Source of the DNA: a virus
Reading direction: 5' to 3' (one strand)
IMG/VR virus record: IMGVR_UViG_3300024518_001195
Coordinates: 1-20,435 of that record
Length of the DNA: 20,435 nt
Below, one piece after another: positions 1 through 9,537 of the stretch (position 1 is the stretch's first letter; each line of letters begins with the position of its first letter). The notes under the pieces were generated by a model. That model was not told the DNA's origin, searched no databases, and was given only the letters and a program-made list of their open reading frames with translations. Position numbers and translations under genes: made by a program.

Positions 1-177
1 AGAAACTTGTGACAACTTAACGTGAACACCTAGAATATCATTTTTCCATGATTCACTATCAGTGTCAGAAGCGAGTACCACACACGGAGTGCAGCACCCC
101 TTAACGCCTCTATCTTCCTCTTCGAAACCTGAAGGCAAAGTAATTACATCAACACAGTTTTTGTATCTGTAATCCAT
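1..177 (-). CDS. Unknown tail-region protein, N-terminal part only
   Basis: The first 59 codons of a gene that continues past the left edge. It starts MDYRYKNCVDVITLPSGF and reads open to the window end. The ATG shares its A with the stop of the preceding gene (TAATG), the same coupling used at many junctions here, which supports the start. A cysteine-rich stretch, GCCTPCVV, lies at about residues 33-40. Acidic residues are frequent. It lies downstream of the fibre-like gene, so a tail-tip, fibre-assembly or adsorption role is possible, but no family is recognised. Confidence 0.6.
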   Translation of the reverse strand, partial: MDYRYKNCVDVITLPSGFEEEDRGVKGCCTPCVVLASDTDSESWKNDILGVHVKLSQVS

Positions 178-635
178 TACGCTACGTAGTTTTCAAGTTC
201 TGCTGCTGTTAAACCGTAGTAATCTCCAACTTTCATTTGCTCTACTGAATCCCAAGTGTCAAAAAGGCTTGTCACTCTGTCAATCTCCATCTTCATTAAG
301 TTATACTTAACATTATCGAAATCTTTATATAAAGTTTCGCCTACAACTACATCTAAAGTAGATTTCTTGTATTGTGCGTTACGTTGGTCAATTTGCATAA
401 ATACACGCCCGTCTAAAGGGTTTGTCATTGTTTCAATTCCTGCTGCTGTAAATTCAATCGCCTCTTGTGCTGTTAATTCCTTGTAAATCTTTACAGGGAA
501 TTGAGCCATTAAAACCTGCTCACCGTTTACTGTTGCGTAACCTTCATTCTTTAACCCAACTTCAAAAGCTAGTGTTCTGTCTTCTGTTCTGTTTCCTCCG
601 ACGTTAATCGTCTTTTGTACGTTTGTTATTAACAT
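177..635 (-). CDS. Unknown protein downstream of the tail fibre-like gene
   Basis: A 152-residue protein beginning MLITNVQKTINVGGNRTEDR. No signal peptide, transmembrane segment or catalytic motif is visible. The first half looks beta-rich (alternating hydrophobic residues, GYATVNGEQVLMAQFPVKIY) and the second half more helical, ending in an acidic, alanine-rich tail. The start follows an A-rich leader 11 bases after the fibre-like gene's stop, and its stop overlaps the next start by one base. Position in the tail operon suggests a virion or tail-assembly protein. That is inference from context only. Confidence 0.75.
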   Translation of the reverse strand: MLITNVQKTINVGGNRTEDRTLAFEVGLKNEGYATVNGEQVLMAQFPVKIYKELTAQEAIEFTAAGIETMTNPLDGRVFMQIDQRNAQYKKSTLDVVVGETLYKDFDNVKYNLMKMEIDRVTSLFDTWDSVEQMKVGDYYGLTAAELENYVA

Positions 636-646
636 AATTTATTTGT

Positions 647-1462
647 TTATGATGCTGATATAATTATACCTTTCTCTATTGTAAAATTTGTGTATGCTCC
701 TGTTCCTGAGAATCCTATCCCACCAGAAGGGACTCTAATGTCTCCGTTAAGTATGTCTAATGCGTAGTTGGTTGCTCCGTTTCTTGCGTCTGCCTGAAAG
801 CAGATGTTAGTACCTGTTCCAACCCCTCTCATTTCTGATTGATTACCTATATTTGTACCTGTAGTTGATACGTCTATTGTTTTCACAATTATACCTCCTG
901 CTTTTGAGTTTGAAGCGTAAATTCCATAATTAGAGCTTACACCTACAAGCATTCCCTGAGTAGTTGGAGTCCCCGATAAGTAAACACCAGTAGCATTGCT
1001 AGTACCCTGAACTAACAACTTAACTCCAGAATTAACAGAAGATGCCCCAATAGCAGTATTTCCGTCTATTTTTGTTTGTCCAACCAAGTTGATAGATTGG
1101 TCACCGTAAACAGTCATACACCTATTACCTAAGTTATTATTAACTTCGAACATTTCATCTGAAGACGTAGTTCCGAAACCTATAACTTCAATGTTAGCTC
1201 CTGAAACTGGAGTAGATGCACTCTCTATTACTAGTTGATTGTTATTTTTCCAATACTGTTGAAAGCCTGCAAAGTCTTGAACCCTGTTAGCTGTTTGTGT
1301 TAGGTCTGTATTTATAATATTTTTACTAAACGCTGCTTCCATTACTGACATGGGTACTTGCTCACTTTGAAAAGCTGCACCTGTCCAATTATCAACGTCA
1401 AATACCGCTAAAGGGTCTAACGATACTGTTGTGTTTGGATATTGATTTATTTGTAGTCCCAT
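647..1462 (-). CDS. Tail fibre-like protein
   Basis: A 271-residue protein poor in charged residues and rich in Gly, Ser, Thr, Asn and Val. From about residue 85 it runs in short beta-strand and turn units such as GNTAIGASSVNSGVKLLVQG and GMLVGVSSNYGIYAS, as expected of a beta-helical or trimeric fibre shaft. Residues 1-75 form a different, more mixed N-terminal part that could attach it to the tail tip. Its ATG directly follows the TAG stop of the 787-residue protein with no spacer. No enzyme motif or intramolecular chaperone domain is visible. Receptor binding is the likely role from composition and position, but the fold is inferred. Confidence 0.6.
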   Translation of the reverse strand: MGLQINQYPNTTVSLDPLAVFDVDNWTGAAFQSEQVPMSVMEAAFSKNIINTDLTQTANRVQDFAGFQQYWKNNNQLVIESASTPVSGANIEVIGFGTTSSDEMFEVNNNLGNRCMTVYGDQSINLVGQTKIDGNTAIGASSVNSGVKLLVQGTSNATGVYLSGTPTTQGMLVGVSSNYGIYASNSKAGGIIVKTIDVSTTGTNIGNQSEMRGVGTGTNICFQADARNGATNYALDILNGDIRVPSGGIGFSGTGAYTNFTIEKGIIISAS

Positions 1463-3826
1463 CTATGCTTCAATTTTAGTTGTTCCATCTGTCATTTCTT
1501 TTATAGTATTATCTGTCATTCTCTTACCGTCTATCACTTCTTCTGAAAATATTCTAGCTGATATACAAACCTTCGATACATCTACTTGATTAGTATCAAT
1601 TAAACACGTTAAAGTAGCTACATTAGAAGCTATTTGCAAGTCTAGTTTAGTTTGACCTGCTACAGGTTTTAAAGGGTTAGAGCTTATATTACCTTGGTCT
1701 AGTACTGAGCTTATAACCCACCTGTTACCGCTTTCGTAATCTTCAATAGTAACCTCTGCCCAAGGATTTACATAGTTTTGATTCCATGTTAAAACAGCTT
1801 CATAAGTGTGTAATTCATTATTAAGTAAACTAGTTGCAAACTGACCGCTATACGTTACTGTAAAAGTTTCTACTGTAGAGACGTTTAAATCATCTTCATA
1901 AGGTCTAATACCAAAAGGGTATATGTTAAAATCATCTACACCGTTAAGTCTGGTATAGTAAGCTATCCTTAACTCCCAATCAGTAGCAGCACTAAATACT
2001 TGCCAGTTTTTATTTTTACCGTCGTTTGGCTGTGTAGGGTCGTAAAAGTCGTTGTTAATATTATTGTCAGGCATCCAATACCTCCAATCGTTTAGGAAAC
2101 CGTATCTTAATTGGTAGCCATATTTCCCTGCTACATCTAAATTGGCTTTACGTACAAGTTCTAAAACATTGCGGTCTGTAGATGTAGGTAAGTTAAAGTT
2201 TCTGTTTACAGTTTGATTAGTATTGTACTGATTATTAACAAAAGGAACATTACTAAAACTAAAGAAATTATCTTCTAATGTAAACTCATCTTCGTTAACT
2301 GTATTGTAAGCGTAGATTCTAGTTCTTATACCTTCATACTCTAAACCTTCCACTAATAGAAAATCACTTTTATAAAGTACATCATCTTCAGTAGTTGTTT
2401 GAGGTAAAGCATTTCCCGTTATATCTATCCCTCCATGGTCGTATAAGTATTCGTTAACAACATCAGGAATCTGAACCCCTAAAGTAGGTGCGTCATAATT
2501 ATCAGCATCAAATATCTTTAGATTTACCCTATCAGAAAATTGTCCTGTGAAGTTATAATTTGACAACCCTACCCAAATAGTAATCTTACGCTCTCCGTTC
2601 GCTAGATTAGTAAAATAATCAGTATAGTCTGTATTTGGTATAACCTTACCAGTAACTGTTAAAGTTCCTGCGCTGTTAGTGAATTGTAAATCTGTAAAGT
2701 CAAAACCTGCTCCATCAACATTCTGGTAACTTGAATAAACCGTTGTATCAGGTGTTAAAGAGTGTACAAAATCAACTTCAGGCGCATTAACTATTAAGTT
2801 TTGCCCTGCATTAGTTGTTAAATCACTGTAGATGCTATCGTCTACAGGTCTAAATACTGCACCAATATTGTATATACTATTTACCGTGTCTTGGTTAGGT
2901 GCTGTTATCGTAGCTGTAAATGTACACTCTCCAGAATAATCTAAAGCGTCTATCGTATTACCTAGTGAATCCTGCCATTGAATCGACTGAAAAGTGTAGT
3001 TATTAATACCTCCATTATAATTCTCATCAAAACCACCAGTATTAGCTTCTAAATTAGAAGAACTAGCTTCCATTACTCCGTTAGGGTTTCCATATTGAGA
3101 ATAAGCCCTCATGTTTACGTATGGAGCTAAGCAGTCAGTGTTTTGGTAGTAGTTAGGTTCTGAATAGCCATCCTGTAAAACGCCCCATTGCCAAATCTTG
3201 TAAGATATAGACCAATCACGCCAACCGTCAGAAGCGTTTGCAACATAAGTTAACGTAGCATCTTTAATTAAGCCACCTGATAAGTCGCCTAATTGATTCA
3301 GAGATATACTATTACCAATCGTTAATCCTGACAAGTCCTGTATTTCAAAACGATTAACAGAACCATCTAAAACAGAGTTTGGTGATACCGTGCCGTTTGG
3401 CGTTAGATTTATGTATGTCTCTATTGCTGCTGGATTTTTAATCGCCTGAATACTTAAACCATAAGTTACACCGTCTTCTGGGAATTGCTGAGTTAAAGCA
3501 CCACCTGGTAAAGGAGTGTCTATAAATAAAACATTACCATTAACAAAAGTTATGTTTCTTGTATATGACTGATACACACCGCCAGCTATAGAGTAATAAG
3601 CTAAAGTAACAGAGTCGCCAGCTAAAAACCCATTATCTCCAAAATTAGTAATAGAAGAGGATATATAATGTTGAGTACCTGTAGAGGTGTATGTGTATAT
3701 GTCTTGTGTAGTAGAGTTTACATAGTACCTAGTGCTAAAGTTGAATGTACAGTCAATCCAATCACCAGCATTTGCATAAAGTGAGCCTAGACCGTTATAT
3801 GTTTCGTTATTAACTAATACTGGCAT
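1463..3826 (-). CDS. Large beta-rich tail-tip / baseplate protein
   Basis: A 787-residue protein rich in Asn, Asp, Thr, Tyr and Ser with few Lys, typical of extracellular beta-sandwich virion proteins. It has no signal peptide or transmembrane segment. Repeated stretches of alternating polar and hydrophobic residues (for example FTATITAPNQDTVNSIY near 310 and LTWNQNYVNPWAEVTIEDYE near 700) suggest several Ig-like or jelly-roll domains. Tryptophan and tyrosine clusters near residues 570-640 (GYQLRYGFLNDWRYWMPDN) could bind a surface carbohydrate. The start codon abuts the stop of the 65-residue gene. Placed after the hub candidate and before the fibre-like gene, it is probably a tail-tip or receptor-binding component. 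No family is recognised from sequence alone. Confidence 0.6.
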   Translation of the reverse strand: MPVLVNNETYNGLGSLYANAGDWIDCTFNFSTRYYVNSTTQDIYTYTSTGTQHYISSSITNFGDNGFLAGDSVTLAYYSIAGGVYQSYTRNITFVNGNVLFIDTPLPGGALTQQFPEDGVTYGLSIQAIKNPAAIETYINLTPNGTVSPNSVLDGSVNRFEIQDLSGLTIGNSISLNQLGDLSGGLIKDATLTYVANASDGWRDWSISYKIWQWGVLQDGYSEPNYYQNTDCLAPYVNMRAYSQYGNPNGVMEASSSNLEANTGGFDENYNGGINNYTFQSIQWQDSLGNTIDALDYSGECTFTATITAPNQDTVNSIYNIGAVFRPVDDSIYSDLTTNAGQNLIVNAPEVDFVHSLTPDTTVYSSYQNVDGAGFDFTDLQFTNSAGTLTVTGKVIPNTDYTDYFTNLANGERKITIWVGLSNYNFTGQFSDRVNLKIFDADNYDAPTLGVQIPDVVNEYLYDHGGIDITGNALPQTTTEDDVLYKSDFLLVEGLEYEGIRTRIYAYNTVNEDEFTLEDNFFSFSNVPFVNNQYNTNQTVNRNFNLPTSTDRNVLELVRKANLDVAGKYGYQLRYGFLNDWRYWMPDNNINNDFYDPTQPNDGKNKNWQVFSAATDWELRIAYYTRLNGVDDFNIYPFGIRPYEDDLNVSTVETFTVTYSGQFATSLLNNELHTYEAVLTWNQNYVNPWAEVTIEDYESGNRWVISSVLDQGNISSNPLKPVAGQTKLDLQIASNVATLTCLIDTNQVDVSKVCISARIFSEEVIDGKRMTDNTIKEMTDGTTKIEA

Positions 3827-4024
3827 TTACTTAAATCGTTTAGTTAATTCCATTGCTTTCTTCTTTAGCTTCTCAGGGTCTGAAACGTCTAAAGCTTCTT
3901 TAATTTGGTCAACTTGCTCGTCATTCATCTGTGCTAAAATATCATCCGTAACTAAAAATTTTAACAAAGAGTTAGCACTACCTAGTTCTTTTAGTGCTCC
4001 TGAAATGTCTATATCTTTATGCAT
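3827..4024 (-). CDS. Small helical protein between tail hub and tail-tip genes
   Basis: A 65-residue, highly charged, probably all-helical protein (MHKDIDISGALKELGSANSL, ending in the basic KKKAMELTKRFK). Its ATG overlaps the end of the 578-residue gene by eight bases (ATGCATAA), and its stop directly precedes the next ATG, so translation is probably coupled on both sides. Tight packing between two large tail genes argues that it is real despite its size. It could be a minor tail component or assembly factor. No domain is recognised. Confidence 0.7.
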   Translation of the reverse strand: MHKDIDISGALKELGSANSLLKFLVTDDILAQMNDEQVDQIKEALDVSDPEKLKKKAMELTKRFK

Positions 4025-5753
4025 TGATTAGTACGGTTTTAACGTTAAACGCTTCATTTGATTCCTCAGTGTAAGTGATTTCTGCGGTCTTAGACTCGTT
4101 GATATATGCAAAGGTAATAATTTTTAGTGGATTTCCTGTTAAATCTTGAACATAATTGTTAGAAATTAAACTTTCGAAGTTTTCAGTACTGAATTTTATC
4201 GTTGCATTATAGATACGTTTAAAGTTTTCTTTAACTTGGTTTTGCTCGTGAAAACGTTGATATATCGTATTTGCTCCTATTATATTTTTATACCCTGCTG
4301 GCTGCTTACCGCCTACCGCATAAAGTAGTTTAGTCTGTGTAAAATACTGTTGACTTATTTGAGTAACACCTACACGCCCTTTAATCTCGCTTACTAGATT
4401 TGAATTACCACCAAAGAAATTGATAGTATCATCAGCTAATTTAGCGAATGGAATACAAGCATCTTCAACTATTGTTAGTTTCTCTTTACGAATACCAAAG
4501 GCAAAAGGGAAGTTTATATCTACTAAACCTCTAATCGTAGTTAAATCAGGATTAGCAGTATTGACAGGTTCAGTTGAATACTCACAATCTGTAAACTCTA
4601 TTTGGTCTAATGTGTGCGAATCTGTCGGGTCTGTTTGGTAGTGTGTATAATATCGTTTCCAACTTTCGCCTGTGTTGTAAGTCCATTGATTTTCTCTCGA
4701 TTCTTGTAAGTTTAAAGTATTCGTTACAGTTACCGCTGGTTGGTTTTGCCAAAATGAATCTTCTTCTAAATAAACAGTTGCTCCTATGATTCTAAATTCT
4801 GCTTGCGTCCAATCTTCTAAAAAGTCCATTAACGAACCTAAAGTTGGTGTTGAATCGTTAGCAGTTGGATAGCCTTTGTTGTAGCTTCCATTATCTAACG
4901 TAAACAAATTAGTAAATATAGACTTGTTTGTTTTCTGTAAAGGAACAGGTAAAATACTAGCACCGCTAAACTCATCTAATATAGAGCTTACAAATGTAAA
5001 ACCGTTACCGATTGACTCACAACCTTTAGAAATTAATTCTTTGACCTTAGAAGCCTTTAAATAACGTTTAGGAGGGAATATTAACTCAATGATTTGTTTA
5101 GTGACTTCTATTAGTGCTAGAATTAACGCTGCCACATAAATAGTTTGTGCCGTAACCTTTAAAGCTGCTGCGATAATATCACCCGTATCAACCGAAGGTG
5201 GAACACCTGTATTTGGAGTGCTCGCACTTACTAAGTCTGCAACCGCTTCCGCAAGTGCTTTAACGCCCTCAATTGCTGCTTGTGTTAACGTGTAAGCAGA
5301 GATAGCTAAACTTATAAGTAATTCTAATTGATTGTCCTTTATAATTAAGTACGGAGTTTCAAACGTTGTTATAGGATTCTTTTTGTTTATAACCTCGAAA
5401 CTTAGTCCATTAGCCTGTTGTCTAAACCAATTAATTGCGTTACGTCTTTTAATGTTTACTTCGATTGTGCTATCACCCTCACCGCTAAATTTTGGGGAGT
5501 CAATTAAATCAATGTAGTAATCTAAACTTAAACCGCCTATTTGAATAGTCAGGGGTAAACCCTCATGGAATCCGTATGTTTGAGCGTGTTCTAACACTAA
5601 AGACTTTGCTTTGTTAGCTAGTATAATAGAATCAACCGTAAGTTCTGCCTCAGTCCAACCTTTTGTGAAGTCCATCTTAAAGCCAATCTCATCAGCGTTA
5701 ACAGGTCTAATTGCTTGACCGTTTATGTAGTAATTTGTTTCTATAATACTCAT
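4017..5753 (-). CDS. Tail hub-like / tail-associated protein with hydrophobic insert
   Basis: A 578-residue protein encoded immediately after the tape measure, where siphophages place distal-tail and tail-hub (Tal) proteins. Residues 1-135 and 240-578 look like soluble mixed alpha/beta structure. Residues about 143-175 and 192-227 are strongly hydrophobic, Ala/Leu/Ile-rich helices separated by a Pro/Gly/Ser linker (STPNTGVPPSVDTGD) and followed by PPKRYLKASK, which resembles a membrane-inserting helical pair. The start uses a TAATG overlap with the tape-measure stop. No lysozyme or peptidase motif is seen. A hub role is inferred from position. The hydrophobic pair might help the tail tip engage a membrane, but could instead be a buried helical bundle. 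Confidence 0.6.
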   Translation of the reverse strand: MSIIETNYYINGQAIRPVNADEIGFKMDFTKGWTEAELTVDSIILANKAKSLVLEHAQTYGFHEGLPLTIQIGGLSLDYYIDLIDSPKFSGEGDSTIEVNIKRRNAINWFRQQANGLSFEVINKKNPITTFETPYLIIKDNQLELLISLAISAYTLTQAAIEGVKALAEAVADLVSASTPNTGVPPSVDTGDIIAAALKVTAQTIYVAALILALIEVTKQIIELIFPPKRYLKASKVKELISKGCESIGNGFTFVSSILDEFSGASILPVPLQKTNKSIFTNLFTLDNGSYNKGYPTANDSTPTLGSLMDFLEDWTQAEFRIIGATVYLEEDSFWQNQPAVTVTNTLNLQESRENQWTYNTGESWKRYYTHYQTDPTDSHTLDQIEFTDCEYSTEPVNTANPDLTTIRGLVDINFPFAFGIRKEKLTIVEDACIPFAKLADDTINFFGGNSNLVSEIKGRVGVTQISQQYFTQTKLLYAVGGKQPAGYKNIIGANTIYQRFHEQNQVKENFKRIYNATIKFSTENFESLISNNYVQDLTGNPLKIITFAYINESKTAEITYTEESNEAFNVKTVLINA

Positions 5754-8700
5754 TAGTCTACTTTAAATTTGCTTGTTGTTACACCCTTACCGCTTACTGT
5801 TCGTTTAGTCATAGTGATATAGTTTTGCGTAATCTCTCCCATTTCTATGTTAGGCACTGGCTTGTCTTGTATCGCTTTTCTAACGCTTGACATTTCATCC
5901 TTTAAATTCAACATTTCGTTAACCAACAATTCAGAACCGAAACCAACCATAACTTGCGCCCCATCTGTTAACTCTCCAAGTCTATGTTGTTGCATAATAC
6001 TTGCTACTTCGTTATTAGAGTAATCGCCTATCATATCGTTCTGTCCTGACGTTAATACACGCTCATTTTGGTGAAGTACAGCATGAAAACCGCCTCTACC
6101 GTCTATGTTTTTACCTTTACCATGTAAGGAAGTGTTTTCTGTTCCCTCTTCGAAAGCAGGTAAAGCACTTACAAATTGACTTATTAGAGCTGTACTTGTA
6201 ATAGCTTTAGTTAACGCCTCTCCAGAAGTGTCACCCTGTTCTAAGTTAGAATTAAAAGCCTGTAATACTGAACTAACTAATAATATTCTTTGCTTACGTT
6301 CTTCTTCTTGCTTTTTCTTTGCATTAGCTTCTGCGATTATTTGGTTTTGTTCTGCTAGACTTTCTTTTGCTGAAATATTACCCTCTGCTGCGAGTTGTTT
6401 ATAATAATCACTTTGCTTAGTAGCTGCGTCAATCTCTTCTTGAATCTTTGCAATGCGTTCATCTGCTCTCTTTATAAAGTAGTCAGTTGCTAAATCAATA
6501 AACTCCTTTTGAATACCTAGTTTATTTTCTTCAACTTCTTTTAAATCGTTAACTCCTGATTCTCTAAGGTTTTTAATTTCTAACTCTGCTTCTTTCTCTA
6601 ATTTGACACGTTCAGCAGTTCCTTCTTTTAAGTATTTAGTTTCTAATTCAACTCGTTTTTGTATGCGTTCAATCTTAGCGTTTAATATAGCCTCTTCATT
6701 ACCTTCTAGCTCAGCATTTAAAACCTTAATATCTGCGATTTGCATTTCTTTAGCAAAAGTTTCTGCTTCTATCTCTGCAATTCTATCAGCTAAACCATCA
6801 TCCGTTTCTGTTCCGTTACCTCTATCAAGTGTTGCGCTGTTAAATCGCTCTGTTGCTTTTGTAGCTTTATTTACACTATTTGTTAAATTATTAACACTAT
6901 TTGAAGTTTCTGTTATTAATTCTGGTGAATCTTTAAACTCCCTCTTTAATAGGCTTATTCCATCCCTGTAAGCAAGTGTTTTAGCTCTTGATTCTGCATA
7001 AGCGTCTGACAATGCAAGCAGCTCTTCTTGTTCTTTTGAAAGTGTAGAGCCGAAACCTGACTCTCTTGCAGTTTGAGCTGCATCTAAAAAGAAACTATTA
7101 GCATCTAAATAAGCCTTTGTTGATTTTTGCCATTCCAACCTAGACTCTATATTTTGTTTAAGGTTTTTCTGTTGTTGTGCGTTCTCGGCTTTTAGAGTTT
7201 TAATTAAAGCTTCTCGTTCTTCTCTAGTTCCCTTAAACGTTTCTAGCTGTCTTTGTCTTTCAGATATTTCCTTACCTACAATCTCGTTAGTTTTTTGTGC
7301 TTGTCTATCTAAGGCTTCGGCTGCAATACGCGCCTCAGTCGCTCCGCTTGCTACGTCGTAAAATGCAGTTGCTAGACTAACTACAAATGATATTAACGCA
7401 GTCCATCCAATAGCAGTAATAGCTCTACCAAACTTCTTAACGTTTGTTGTAGCGTCTTTTATGTTTTTGTCACCTGATTTAACAGCCTTTCCAAAGTTGA
7501 CGAACTCCTTAACTCGGTCAGCCATTTTAAGCGAGAACATAACACCCTTGTAAATGATAAACGCCTTAGTTAATTTACCAATAGTTGAAAGTATAGTTTC
7601 TAGGTTATCCGCTAAGAATACAACTACTCTACGCAACTTATCACTAGCACCGCCAGCTTCATTCATTTTCAAGATGAAACCTTCCCACGCAGAAGTTAAC
7701 AGCTTTAACGCACCGCCTAAAGTACTACGCTGAGTTTCTGCCATTTTTTCAGCAGCCTTATCAGCATCATTAAGCTTATCTGTTAAATTTTCAACACTTT
7801 GTCCATTTTCTGCAAGGATAACTCCTAACGTAGCACCCCTTTGACCGAACAATTTTAAAGACTCACCTGTTTTATCAGAACTATTATTAATCTGCTCTAA
7901 TGCTTCATCTAGTGTTAATCCAGCCTTACCAGATAATAAGAACATATTTCTAAGTCCTGTACCTGCCGTACTTGCATCAATACCCCTATCTGTTAGAGTT
8001 CCTAATAATGCAGTAGTTTGTTCAATACTAAATCCTGATTGCTTTGCTACTGGTGCGACTGAAGCCATAGCAGTAGCAAACTTCTCCATATCTAAACTAG
8101 AAGAACTAAAGGACTTAGCCATTACATCAACTACCCTTTGCGTTTCGCTTGCGTCTAGTCCAAACCCTCTAAGCGTAGAACCTGTTACTTCTGCCGCTCT
8201 CGCAAGGTCTGTACCTGTAGCTTCTGCTAATAATAAAGTAGCCTCTGTAGTGTTAAGTATTTCTCTTTCAGTAAAACCTAGCTTTGCAAATTCTTTTTGA
8301 AGTTCAGCAACCTGTGAAGCTGTGAATGTAGTAGTCGAGCCTAGCTCTTTAGCTTGGTCGCTTAAAGCTTTCATTTCATTAACATTGATACCTAAAACAG
8401 ATGCTAAATCTGCTTGCGACTGTTCAAAGTCTTTTACAATGTTAAAACTATCTCTAAGTATGTTAAACACACCGAAAGCTAAGCCTAATTGAGCTAAAGC
8501 ACCTCTTAAACCTTGTACTGCTTGTTTATAGCGTCCAATTCCTAAACGCTGTTTTTTCATCTTATCACTAGACTTGTCAATAGTTAGATTGTTTTTGTCT
8601 AGTTGTGCGTTTATTTGTCTAAGTCTTGCTGTTCCCTCGGCAGTTTCTAAGTTAAGTTTTTCTCTTTCTCTTCTTAACTGTCTATTTTCTACCTGTAACT

Positions 8701-9082
8701 TTTCAAGAGTTCCTATCTGCTTGTTCTCTAAAGCTATTTCGTCTTTTAAAGCCTTTCTTTGTTCCGCGTTAGCTTTTTGAAGTCTTAATTTACCTTTTAC
8801 TTCCTCATCTCTAGCTGCGTTTAATTGTTTGTTTAATTGTACCTTACTTTTTGATAGGTCATTTGCCCTTAAATTTAATTTATTTAATTCTTTTATACCT
8901 TTAACGTCTTTAGGATTAATTAAACTTATCTGCTTCTTAGTCTGTTCAGCAAGTCCAACAACCGCTTTCATTGCAGTTTCAAGCATCTTTATAGAGGCTT
9001 CTGCCTCTTTAGCTCCCTGTGTTAAATTGTCTAACGGCTTTTTAGCTATTAAATCATCCTTTTCAATTCTCTTAATTGCCAT
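5753..9082 (-). CDS. Tail tape measure protein
   Basis: A 1109-residue protein that sets tail length and is ejected with the DNA. Residues 1-185 are charged coiled coil. Residues about 215-415 carry the conserved tape-measure core (DFEQSQADLASVLG, ELQKEFAKLGFTEREI, AEATGTDLARAAEVTGSTLR, GTLTDRGIDASTAGTGLRNM) of the phage minor tail/TP901 group. A hydrophobic segment lies at about 553-575 (AITAIGWTALISFVVSLATA). A long coiled coil covers roughly 760-930 and is followed by a small-residue, hydrophobic region and a conserved-looking HAVLHQNERVLT stretch. At the usual rule of about 0.15 nm per residue, the tail would be near 165 nm. It overlaps both neighbours by TAATG junctions. It is the longest gene in the window and the best tail anchor. 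Confidence 0.95.
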   Translation of the reverse strand: MAIKRIEKDDLIAKKPLDNLTQGAKEAEASIKMLETAMKAVVGLAEQTKKQISLINPKDVKGIKELNKLNLRANDLSKSKVQLNKQLNAARDEEVKGKLRLQKANAEQRKALKDEIALENKQIGTLEKLQVENRQLRREREKLNLETAEGTARLRQINAQLDKNNLTIDKSSDKMKKQRLGIGRYKQAVQGLRGALAQLGLAFGVFNILRDSFNIVKDFEQSQADLASVLGINVNEMKALSDQAKELGSTTTFTASQVAELQKEFAKLGFTEREILNTTEATLLLAEATGTDLARAAEVTGSTLRGFGLDASETQRVVDVMAKSFSSSSLDMEKFATAMASVAPVAKQSGFSIEQTTALLGTLTDRGIDASTAGTGLRNMFLLSGKAGLTLDEALEQINNSSDKTGESLKLFGQRGATLGVILAENGQSVENLTDKLNDADKAAEKMAETQRSTLGGALKLLTSAWEGFILKMNEAGGASDKLRRVVVFLADNLETILSTIGKLTKAFIIYKGVMFSLKMADRVKEFVNFGKAVKSGDKNIKDATTNVKKFGRAITAIGWTALISFVVSLATAFYDVASGATEARIAAEALDRQAQKTNEIVGKEISERQRQLETFKGTREEREALIKTLKAENAQQQKNLKQNIESRLEWQKSTKAYLDANSFFLDAAQTARESGFGSTLSKEQEELLALSDAYAESRAKTLAYRDGISLLKREFKDSPELITETSNSVNNLTNSVNKATKATERFNSATLDRGNGTETDDGLADRIAEIEAETFAKEMQIADIKVLNAELEGNEEAILNAKIERIQKRVELETKYLKEGTAERVKLEKEAELEIKNLRESGVNDLKEVEENKLGIQKEFIDLATDYFIKRADERIAKIQEEIDAATKQSDYYKQLAAEGNISAKESLAEQNQIIAEANAKKKQEEERKQRILLVSSVLQAFNSNLEQGDTSGEALTKAITSTALISQFVSALPAFEEGTENTSLHGKGKNIDGRGGFHAVLHQNERVLTSGQNDMIGDYSNNEVASIMQQHRLGELTDGAQVMVGFGSELLVNEMLNLKDEMSSVRKAIQDKPVPNIEMGEITQNYITMTKRTVSGKGVTTSKFKVD

Positions 9083-9537
9083 TATTTAGTTTGCTTTTGT
9101 TTATCGGCTTCTTTTTTCATTACGTTAAGCATTGAATAAAGCTCTAGTACTGTTGTTTCCTTCTCTCTAACGGGACTTCCTAACCATTTAGTAATATGTA
9201 TTAAAGTCTCTTGCATATCGCTCTTATACGGTCTGTTTAGTATCTCTTCTAATTCTCGCTTATACCTTTTAATTTTGTTGTTTATGAAGTTGTCATTTGT
9301 TATAATTAAATCGCATTGAAGCAAGGCAATGTCTTTTTGTAATTCTAAAACTCTTAAATAGTCTTTACCTAGTCCAAACTTTTCATAATAAGAATCTTGT
9401 ATCAGTTCCCATGCCAAAGCGTCATCAGCTTCGCGACCTATGTTTAAGTCTTTACGTGTGTAAATCAGTTCGCCCTCTTGACATTTACGCCAGTTGTAAA
9501 CCATACACTCATCAATGCTAGTTAGATAGTCTTTCAT
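9082..9537 (-). CDS. Pre-tape-measure protein, possible tail assembly chaperone
   Basis: A 151-residue, mostly helical protein starting MKDYLTSIDECMVYNWRKCQ, with C11 and C19, a hydrophobic helix around LRVLELQKDIALLQCDLIIT, and a basic Lys/Gln-rich C-terminus. It overlaps the preceding gene by 20 bases and the tape-measure start by one base. Tail assembly chaperones that coat the tape measure are normally encoded at this place, so that is the leading guess. I see no obvious slippery heptamer or long alternative-frame extension of the kind that makes G/GT-type fusions. A structural pre-tape protein is the alternative. Confidence 0.7.
   Translation of the reverse strand: MKDYLTSIDECMVYNWRKCQEGELIYTRKDLNIGREADDALAWELIQDSYYEKFGLGKDYLRVLELQKDIALLQCDLIITNDNFINNKIKRYKRELEEILNRPYKSDMQETLIHITKWLGSPVREKETTVLELYSMLNVMKKEADKQKQTK

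Noticed and set aside
3827-4024. 65-residue gene as part of a programmed extension of the tail hub
   Set aside because: The overlap has a plain ATGCATAA stop/start layout and no slippery site, so reinitiation explains it better.
256-9089. Plus-strand open frames of 60-120 codons at 256-486, 4420-4641, 5332-5517, 6603-6971, 8574-8780 and 8829-9089
   Set aside because: All lie antisense to well-supported tail genes, are Ser/Leu/Phe-rich as expected of reverse frames of Lys/Glu-rich helices, and lack promoters or leaders.
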